From: Deltaproteobacteria bacterium
GTDB taxonomy: Bacteria > Myxococcota_A > UBA9160 > JAFDET01
Assembly: GCA_019310195.1 (NCBI GenBank)
Contig: JAFDET010000194.1
Location: 1 to 10,620, forward strand
DNA: 10,620 nucleotides
Reading direction: 5' to 3'
Shown in pieces: positions 6,483-10,620 of the stretch. Positions within the stretch are counted from its first letter, which is position 1, and the number at the start of each line of letters is the position of its first letter. The notes beneath the pieces are model-generated. The model had not been told where the DNA came from, made no database searches, and saw nothing but the letters and a program-made list of their open reading frames with translations. The position numbers were made by a program, and so were the translations under genes.

Positions 6483-6935
6483 ATGAGCGCCACCAGCCAC
6501 AAAGCCACCCAGAGCTTCCAGCGGCGGGACATCGAGCCCCGCTGGCTCGTGGTCGACGCCAACGATCAGGTGCTGGGCCGCATGGCCACACGCGTGGCCA
6601 TGGTACTGCGCGGCAAGCACCGGCCCCAGTTCACGCCCCACGCCGACGTGGGGGACTTCGTCATCGTGGTGAACGCCGAGAAGGTCAAGCTCACCGGGCG
6701 CAAGCTCGAGCAGAAGACCTACTACCGGCACACCGGCTACACCGGGCATCTCAAGTCCACCACCGCGGCGCGGCTGCTCAAGGGGCCCCACGCCGATCGC
6801 GTGGTGCGCAACGCGGTGCGCGGCATGCTTCCCAAGAATGCGCTCGGCCGGAAGCTGCTGAGCAAGCTCAAGATCTATACGGGTCCGGACCATCCCCACG
6901 CCGCCCAGAAGCCCGAGGAGCTCTCCCTTGGCTGA
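6483..6935 (+). CDS. rplM: 50S ribosomal protein L13
   Basis: L13 is an early-assembling protein of the large ribosomal subunit. The ATG at 6483 gives 150 residues; the core from RWLVVDANDQVLGRMAT onward aligns with the usual 142-residue protein, so there is a short N-terminal extension (MSATSHKATQSFQRRDIEP). Family landmarks are LRGKHRPQFTPHADVGDFV, KLTGRKLEQKTYYRHTGY, the signature VRGMLPKNALGRKLLSKLKI and the end YTGPDHPHAAQKPE. There is no Shine-Dalgarno before this ATG, and a candidate promoter sits immediately upstream. The stop overlaps the TTG start of rpsI by 8 bases, so the two ribosomal proteins are made from one transcript, as in most bacteria. In E. coli the L13/S9 operon is autoregulated; no leader long enough for that is seen here. 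Confidence 0.97.
   Translation: MSATSHKATQSFQRRDIEPRWLVVDANDQVLGRMATRVAMVLRGKHRPQFTPHADVGDFVIVVNAEKVKLTGRKLEQKTYYRHTGYTGHLKSTTAARLLKGPHADRVVRNAVRGMLPKNALGRKLLSKLKIYTGPDHPHAAQKPEELSLG
6915..6920 (+). promoter_or_regulatory. Shine-Dalgarno that supports the TTG start of rpsI
   Basis: GAGGAG ends 7 bases before the TTG at 6928. The alternative ATG at 6943 (MINATGKRK) has no such element at the right spacing. The Shine-Dalgarno lies within the end of rplM. Confidence 0.7.
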
Positions 6936-7323
6936 AGTCCCGATGATCAACGCGACCGGCAAGCGAAAGACCTCGTGCGCTCGCGTGCGGCTCACGCCCG
7001 GCTCGGGAAGCCTGCTCGTGAACGGCAAGACCATGGAGGACTACTTCCCTCGGGAGACCCTCCAGATCGTGATCCGCCAGCCCCTGGAGGTCACCGAGAG
7101 CATCGGTCGCTTCGACATCATCGCCCGCGTGGGCGGTGGTGGGCCCTCGGGTCAGGCCGGCGCCCTGCGCCACGGCATCGCCCGGGCTCTGGAGAAGTTC
7201 GACGAGGGCAACCGGCCGCCGCTCAAGAAGGCGGGCCTTCTGACCCGGGACGCGCGTAAGGTGGAGCGCAAGAAGTACGGGCAGCGCGGTGCTCGTGCGC
7301 GCTTCCAGTTCTCCAAGCGCTAG
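6928..7323 (+). CDS. rpsI: 30S ribosomal protein S9
   Basis: S9 lies in the head of the small subunit, and its C-terminal tail reaches the P-site tRNA. The product is 131 residues, as usual. Landmarks are ATGKRKTSCARVRL near the start, VNGKTMEDYFPRETL, the signature GGGGPSGQAGALRHGIARAL, LLTRDARKVERKKYGQRGAR, and the invariant end FSKR. The start is taken as TTG 6928 because of the well-placed GAGGAG. ATG 6943 would shorten the protein by 5 residues without losing any conserved part. It overlaps rplM by 8 bases and is followed by a strong intrinsic terminator. Confidence 0.96.
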   Translation: MAEVPMINATGKRKTSCARVRLTPGSGSLLVNGKTMEDYFPRETLQIVIRQPLEVTESIGRFDIIARVGGGGPSGQAGALRHGIARALEKFDEGNRPPLKKAGLLTRDARKVERKKYGQRGARARFQFSKR

Positions 7324-7347
7324 ACGGGTGCGTCGAGTCGTTTCCCC

Positions 7348-7383
7348 GAACGGGGCGCCCGCGCGGCGCCCCGTTCTGTTTTG
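7348..7383 (+). terminator. Rho-independent terminator of rplM-rpsI
   Basis: A perfect 12-bp stem GAACGGGGCGCC/GGCGCCCCGTTC (7348-7359 with 7365-7376) with loop CGCGC is followed by TGTTTTG. It lies 24 bases after the rpsI stop and just before argC, so argC either reads through or has its own promoter; none is clear in the 24 bases between. Confidence 0.9.
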
Positions 7384-7407
7384 TGCGGTCGAACCGAGGA
7401 GACAGCC

Positions 7408-8442
7408 ATGAAGGTCGCCGTCGTCGGCGCAAGCGGGTACACGGGCCTGGAGCTGCTGCGCATCCTGCTGCGCCACCCGCGCGTGGAGCTGGTGGCGGCC
7501 ACGTCGGAGCAGCGGGCCGGGCGGTCCGTGGGCGAGGCCTTCCCGTCCCTGGCCGGGCTCATGGACCTGGTGTTCGAGGCGGCGGATCCGGCATCCCTGG
7601 CCGATCGCGCCGACGCCTGCTTCACGTGCCTGCCTCACGCGGCCTCGGCGCCCACGGTGGCGGCGCTGCGCAAGGGAGGCGCGGCGGTGGTGGACCTGTC
7701 TGCGGACTTCCGACTCCGGGATCCCGCCGCCTACGCCGCCGCCTACGGGGAGCACGGAGCCCCGGACCTGTTCGGTCGGGCCGCCTACGGGCTGCCGGAG
7801 CTTCACCGGGACCGGATCCGGGGCGCCGATTTCGTGGCCGCCCCGGGCTGCTACCCGACCTCGGTGCTGCTCCCGCTGACGCCCTTCCTGCGCGAGGGGT
7901 TGGTGGAGCCGGCGGTTCACGTGGACGCGCGCTCCGGCGTCTCGGGCGCCGGCCGCAAGCTGGCCGAGGACTACCTGCTGGCGGAGCTGGCCGACAACGT
8001 CACCGCCTACAGCGTGGGCGGCGGGCACCGCCACGTGCCCGAGATGGAGGAGCAGGCCGGCCTGGCGGCCGGCGGCGAGGTGCGGATTGCCTTCGTGCCC
8101 CACCTGCTGCCGCTGATCCGAGGCATCGCCACGACGGTCTTCGCCCGGCCGCTCGGGCCGCTGTCCGGGGCGGACGCCAGGGCGGTGCTGGAGCGCGCCT
8201 ACGCCGAGGAGCCCTTCGTGCGGGTGCTGCCCGAGGGCGCCACGCCCAGCCTGGCGAGCGTGCGCGGCAGTAACTTCTGCGACGTGCAAGCCGTGGTGGA
8301 CGAGCGCACCGGCAGCCTGGTCCTGCTGGCCGCCCTGGACAACCTGGTCAAGGGCGCCTCGGGCCAGGCCGTCCAGTGCCTGAACCTCATGCAGGGCTGG
8401 CCCGAGACAGAGGGACTCCTGGAGGCTCCGCTCGTCCCGTAG
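7408..8442 (+). CDS. argC: N-acetyl-gamma-glutamyl-phosphate reductase
   Basis: ArgC reduces N-acetylglutamyl phosphate with NADPH to the semialdehyde, the third step of arginine synthesis. The ATG at 7408 has GAGGAGA (7396-7402) 5 bases upstream and gives 344 residues, the usual size for the bacterial type 1 enzyme. The N-terminus KVAVVGASGYTGLELLRIL is the Rossmann NADP-binding motif. The catalytic Cys is C148 in APGCYPTSVLLPL, and the conserved GGGHRHVPEMEE (His at 207 and 209) supplies the active-site His. VDARSGVSGAGRK, FVPHLLPLIRGIATT and the C-terminal DNLVKGASGQAVQCLNLM are all present. It follows the rpsI terminator directly, and its downstream neighbour is convergent. No ARG-box is recognisable. 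The family is distantly related to the Asd-like protein at 2905-3891, but here the catalytic residues are intact. Confidence 0.96.
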   Translation: MKVAVVGASGYTGLELLRILLRHPRVELVAATSEQRAGRSVGEAFPSLAGLMDLVFEAADPASLADRADACFTCLPHAASAPTVAALRKGGAAVVDLSADFRLRDPAAYAAAYGEHGAPDLFGRAAYGLPELHRDRIRGADFVAAPGCYPTSVLLPLTPFLREGLVEPAVHVDARSGVSGAGRKLAEDYLLAELADNVTAYSVGGGHRHVPEMEEQAGLAAGGEVRIAFVPHLLPLIRGIATTVFARPLGPLSGADARAVLERAYAEEPFVRVLPEGATPSLASVRGSNFCDVQAVVDERTGSLVLLAALDNLVKGASGQAVQCLNLMQGWPETEGLLEAPLVP

Positions 8443-8486
8443 GCAAGGGACCCAAAGCCCAAGGCCCCACCCGGCTTGTTTCGCCA

Positions 8487-8561
8487 CCCGAGCCTATGGC
8501 CCGCAAGCGCGGCCCTCGGGCTCCGGGCATGCACGGAGTTTCGCTGCCGCGCGCGCAGCGA
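8487..8561. terminator. Convergent-gene spacer with two hairpins
   Basis: The 162-base gap between argC and the minus-strand gene holds two inverted repeats. Hairpin 1 pairs CCCGAG (8487-8492) with CTCGGG (8515-8520), with an inner GGCC/GGCC pair and a 5-base bulge. Hairpin 2 is a perfect 7-bp stem TCGCTGC/GCAGCGA (8541-8547 with 8555-8561). Neither is followed by a T-run on either strand, so intrinsic termination for the converging transcripts is only a guess. Nothing else is seen in the spacer. Confidence 0.3.
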
Positions 8562-8604
8562 GCCGCAGGCGAGCGTAGGGGCTCGGCCGCCTAAGGATCG
8601 CCGA

Positions 8605-9258
8605 TCAGTCTCCGAGGTCCGCAGGCAGCTCCGACCGATACGGCCGCAGGACACCCGGGGCCACGCCGGCGCGGCGAGCCTGCTCGAGCATGCCCACCAG
8701 GGCGCAGCGCGCCTCGGCGTAGTCGTCGCGGCTCTTCTGGATGAGCTTCTCGCGCTGGATCTGGCGCATCTGCGGATTCAGGGTGTCGTACTTCGGCACG
8801 ACGGAACCGGTCTCCACGCTGCGCCACGTGCGCTGGCTCCGGTTGAGCTTGTCCTGGGCCTCTTCCAGGGCCACGGTCCAGCCTTCCTCGCTGGCGTCGC
8901 TGGGCGCGTGCATGCCGGCGGGCAGGGTCCCGTCGCAGCGGGGCGGCTGCCAGCGGCGGTCCACCTGCTCGATGGTGGAGCTGGCGCCGGTGTTCACGGC
9001 GTCCAGCGTCGCGGCCTGGCCCGTATTCACCTGACCCAGCCCTTCCGCGCGGCCGGTGTCCAGCTCCTCCAGCTCGTCGGCCTTGCCCGTGTCCAGCGAA
9101 TCCATGCGCTGGGAACGCCCGCGCAGGGAGTTGGAGTTCAGCGAGGTGGAGGAGCGGGAGAAGTCGTCCTCCTCCATGGTCTCGTCGTCCTGGGCCCACG
9201 CCGGGGCGGCGATGAGGCCGAGGGCAAGGGCTCCGATCGCGAGTTGTGTCAGCCGCAT
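8605..9258 (-). CDS. Small exported protein with four 11-residue repeats, function unknown
   Basis: I do not recognise a family. The start is set at the ATG 9258-9256 (minus) because AGGGAGGA (9274-9267) lies 8 bases upstream and the product then opens with a clean signal peptide (MRLTQLAIGALALGLIAAPAWA, cleavage before QDDE). The open frame continues upstream to 9360, but that part runs into the promoter region. Length is 217 residues. After a Ser/Asp/Glu-rich segment (23-54) come four contiguous 11-residue repeats (55-98): LDTGKADELEE, LDTGRAEGLGQ, VNTGQAATLDA and VNTGASSTIEQ. The pattern is [LV][DN]TGxxxx[LI]xx. The remainder (99-217) is charged and probably helical, with W103, W127 and W145 and two Cys (C108, C185) that may form a disulfide in the periplasm. 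No lipobox and no transmembrane helix other than the signal are seen. It converges on argC and diverges from the Nudix gene. An envelope or periplasmic role is inferred from export only. Confidence 0.8.
   Translation of the reverse strand: MRLTQLAIGALALGLIAAPAWAQDDETMEEDDFSRSSTSLNSNSLRGRSQRMDSLDTGKADELEELDTGRAEGLGQVNTGQAATLDAVNTGASSTIEQVDRRWQPPRCDGTLPAGMHAPSDASEEGWTVALEEAQDKLNRSQRTWRSVETGSVVPKYDTLNPQMRQIQREKLIQKSRDDYAEARCALVGMLEQARRAGVAPGVLRPYRSELPADLGD
8965..9096 (-). repeat. Four tandem 33-base coding repeats (11 residues each)
   Basis: These encode residues 55-98 of the small exported protein. The phase is exact: each unit starts with L or V, then D or N, then TG, and has L or I at position 9. 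The period 11 suits a hendecad helix, but the TG at positions 3-4 might instead mark turns in a solenoid. Confidence 0.75.
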
Positions 9259-9286
9259 GCAGGCAATCCTCCCTGGCGGCGTCATC

Positions 9287-9315
9287 GGCATAACGGCGTT
9301 CGTACTGAAGCCGAA
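9287..9315 (-). promoter_or_regulatory. Weak candidate promoter for the minus-strand exported-protein gene
   Basis: Read on the minus strand, TTCGGC (9315-9310) and TATGCC (9292-9287) are separated by 17 bases. Start would be near 9280, leaving about 22 bases before the ATG with the Shine-Dalgarno AGGGAGGA inside. Both hexamers match the consensus only partly, so this is tentative. Confidence 0.3.
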
Positions 9316-9326
9316 GCGAGTCTCGT

Positions 9327-9356
9327 TTGACAGCCCGAGGGCGCGCGCGTTATAAA
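9327..9356 (+). promoter_or_regulatory. Strong sigma-70-type promoter for the Nudix-pyrG genes
   Basis: TTGACA (perfect -35, 9327-9332) and TATAAA (5/6 -10, 9351-9356) are 18 bases apart; TTATAA at 9350 gives 17. Transcription would begin about 9362-9364, roughly 50 bases before the ATG at 9415. This is the best promoter match in the window. Confidence 0.75.
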
Positions 9357-9414
9357 CCATCGAACCGCCCTACAGGTGAATCATGAACGAGGCCGCTGCG
9401 GCTTGGAGCGCGCA

Positions 9415-9876
9415 ATGACGCGCTATTTCGCCAAGGATCCGCAGGAGCTTCGTCTCTCCGTGTCGGCGGTGGTGTGGCGCGACCCGAAGCGTCGCCAGCT
9501 GCTCCTGATGCGCCGCAGCGATAACGGTCAGTGGGGCCTCCCGGGCGGCTACGTGGAGCCGGGCGAGTCCGTCGTCGAGGCCGCCTCCCGCGAGGTGTAC
9601 GAAGAGACCGGTGTGCGCATCGAGGTGGGTCGCCTCATCGGCGTGTACTCGGACCCCGCGCGTCAGGTGATCGAGTACGCCGACGGCAATCGCGTGCAGG
9701 CGGTGAACCTGTGCTTCGAAGCCACCTGCGTCGGGACCGGCACGCCCACGACGCCGGAGGAGACGCTGGAAACGGGCTACTTTGAAGCGGACGGCCTGCC
9801 GGAGCCGTTCGTGCCGATCCACGGGGTGCGATTGAGCGATGCGCAGGCGCGAAGCGGCGCCGTCGCCGTTCGTTAG
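9415..9876 (+). CDS. Nudix family nucleoside-diphosphate-X hydrolase
   Basis: Nudix enzymes cleave a pyrophosphate bond in nucleoside diphosphates linked to another group, using Mg2+. The perfect Nudix box Gx5Ex7REUxEExGU spans residues 45-67 (GYVEPGE ... REVYEETGV), with metal ligands E60, E63 and E64. The preceding strand QLLLMRRSDNGQWGLPGG is typical. The ATG at 9415 has TTGGAGCG upstream (GGAG, 9405-9408) and gives 153 residues, the usual single-domain size. A GTG at 9376 would add 13 residues without similarity and lie very close to the likely transcription start. The substrate cannot be read from sequence; the W-G-L-P-G-G and later EYADGN/VQAVNLCFEA features fit the general ADP-ribose pyrophosphatase/MutT-like group. 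Its stop is 15 bases before pyrG, so the two are probably co-transcribed, perhaps pairing nucleotide clean-up with CTP synthesis. Confidence 0.92.
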   Translation: MTRYFAKDPQELRLSVSAVVWRDPKRRQLLLMRRSDNGQWGLPGGYVEPGESVVEAASREVYEETGVRIEVGRLIGVYSDPARQVIEYADGNRVQAVNLCFEATCVGTGTPTTPEETLETGYFEADGLPEPFVPIHGVRLSDAQARSGAVAVR

Positions 9877-9891
9877 GGGGTGAAGGGGAGC

Positions 9892-10620
9892 ATGACCGCG
9901 CGTCCGATCAAGTACATCTTCGTCACCGGAGGCGTCCTCTCTTCGTTGGGCAAGGGGCTCGCCTCTGCCTCCGTCGGGGCGCTGCTCGAGGCGCGCGGGC
10001 TGCGCGTCACCTTCCTGAAGCTGGATCCGTACCTCAACCTGGATCCGGGCACGATGAACCCGTTCCAGCACGGCGAGGTCTACGTCACCGAGGACGGCGC
10101 CGAGACCGACCTGGATCTGGGCCACTACGAGCGATTCACCAGCGCCGTGATGACCCGGAAGAACAACGTCACGGCCGGCAAGGTCTACGACGCCGTGCTC
10201 TCCAAGGAGCGGCGGGGCGACTACCTGGGCGGAACCGTTCAGGTGATTCCCCACGTGACGGATGAGATCAAGGCGCGTATCGAAGAGGCTGCCCAGGGTG
10301 TGGACATCCTGCTCTGCGAGGTGGGCGGAACCGTGGGCGACATCGAGTCGCTGCCCTTCCTGGAGGCCATCCGTCAGTTCCGCGCCAGCGTGGGGCGTGA
10401 CAACTGTTGCTACATCCATATCGCCTTGGTTCCCTACCTGGCCACCGCCGGCGAGCTCAAGACCAAGCCCGTGCAGCACTCGGTCAAGGAGCTGCGCAGT
10501 GTCGGTATCCAGCCCGACATCATCCTGTGCCGCAGCGATCGCTTCCTGCCCAAGGCGGTGAAGTCGAAGATCGCGCTGTTCTGCAACGTGGATGAGGACG
10601 CGGTTCACACCGCCAAGGAC
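9892..10620 (+). CDS. pyrG: CTP synthase, N-terminal part (3' end outside window)
   Basis: PyrG aminates UTP to CTP using ATP and glutamine, the last step of pyrimidine nucleotide synthesis. The 243 codons present cover most of the amidoligase (synthetase) domain of a protein usually about 530-550 residues long; the glutamine amidotransferase domain is beyond the right edge. Visible landmarks are the P-loop-like GGVLSSLGKG (residues 13-22), LDPYLNLDPGTMNPFQHGEV (44-63), the metal-binding Asp D73 in ETDLDLGHYERF, E143 in CEVGGTVGDIES, and KTKPVQHSVKELRSVGIQPD. The ATG at 9892 follows AGGGGG (9875-9880) and AAGGGGAG (9883-9890). The nearby Nudix gene is a less usual upstream neighbour than kdsB, which I recall in many proteobacteria. 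The frame is still open at the last base. Confidence 0.97.
   Translation, partial: MTARPIKYIFVTGGVLSSLGKGLASASVGALLEARGLRVTFLKLDPYLNLDPGTMNPFQHGEVYVTEDGAETDLDLGHYERFTSAVMTRKNNVTAGKVYDAVLSKERRGDYLGGTVQVIPHVTDEIKARIEEAAQGVDILLCEVGGTVGDIESLPFLEAIRQFRASVGRDNCCYIHIALVPYLATAGELKTKPVQHSVKELRSVGIQPDIILCRSDRFLPKAVKSKIALFCNVDEDAVHTAKD

Noticed and set aside
4654..6591. A 645-codon minus-strand open frame opposite the exported modular protein
   Set aside because: It mirrors the repeats of the + gene, has no signal of its own (no ribosome site at the start), and the + frame has a signal peptide and Shine-Dalgarno.
6868..8487. A 539-codon minus-strand open frame opposite rpsI and argC
   Set aside because: Both + strand genes are certain; the antisense frame is a composition artefact.
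8443..8604. tRNA or small RNA in the spacer after argC
   Set aside because: The two hairpins do not form a cloverleaf, no T-loop or CCA end is present, and no promoter is visible.
8980..9100. Pentapeptide-repeat protein
   Set aside because: The period is 11, not 5, and the A(D/N)LxX pattern is absent.
9259..9360. Longer N-terminus for the minus-strand exported protein
   Set aside because: It would bury the signal peptide 34 residues inside and place coding sequence over the promoter; the ATG at 9258 has a clear Shine-Dalgarno.
9376..9414. GTG start for the Nudix gene
   Set aside because: It would sit only about 13 bases after the predicted transcription start with no ribosome site, and the extra residues have no family similarity.
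1..10620. CRISPR array, insertion sequence, phage or defence system
   Set aside because: No short regularly spaced non-coding repeats, transposase or integrase, terminal inverted repeats with target duplications, or nuclease/toxin-like genes were seen; the only repeats lie inside coding regions.

Overview
This is a very GC-rich bacterial chromosome segment, densely packed with housekeeping genes, mostly on the + strand. No mobile element, CRISPR array, rRNA or tRNA is visible. The order leuB - asd-like - truA - rplM - rpsI - argC is, from memory, the arrangement found in Geobacter-type relatives. With pssA next to leuA, this suggests a member of the former Deltaproteobacteria (Desulfobacterota/Myxococcota or relatives). 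That placement is an inference from gene order and composition, not from a database search.

Region 1 (1-4748) is one tightly coupled operon: the 3' end of pssA (phosphatidylserine synthase), leuA, leuB, an aspartate-semialdehyde dehydrogenase homologue, and truA. The junctions are 4-base overlaps (GTGA, ATGA, GTGA) or a 3-base gap, so translation is probably coupled throughout. LeuA and LeuB carry out the first and third steps of leucine synthesis; leuC and leuD are not here. The asd homologue keeps its Rossmann fold but has lost the catalytic Cys, the catalytic His, the substrate-binding Arg and the active-site Gln. It is therefore best read as a USG-1-type non-catalytic paralogue.

Region 2 (4749-6482) starts with an AT-rich patch holding an 18-bp inverted repeat. 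It is followed by a gene for an exported acidic protein of 498 residues, made of about four tandem modules of roughly 90-113 residues. The last two modules are clearly recent duplicates. Two perfect 10-bp GC hairpins follow the gene. This gene sits inside an otherwise conserved housekeeping block and is the least explained gene of the window.

Region 3 (6444-8442) holds rplM and rpsI (ribosomal proteins L13 and S9). A possible promoter lies so close to the rplM start that the mRNA would be nearly leaderless. The pair ends in a textbook Rho-independent terminator, followed by argC (arginine synthesis).

Region 4 (8443-9414) holds a convergent spacer with two hairpins and a minus-strand gene for a small exported protein containing four perfect-register 11-residue repeats. 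A divergent promoter region follows, with an excellent sigma-70-like promoter on the + strand.

Region 5 (9415-10620) has a Nudix hydrolase followed at once by pyrG (CTP synthase), which runs off the right edge. The two probably share the 9327-9356 promoter.
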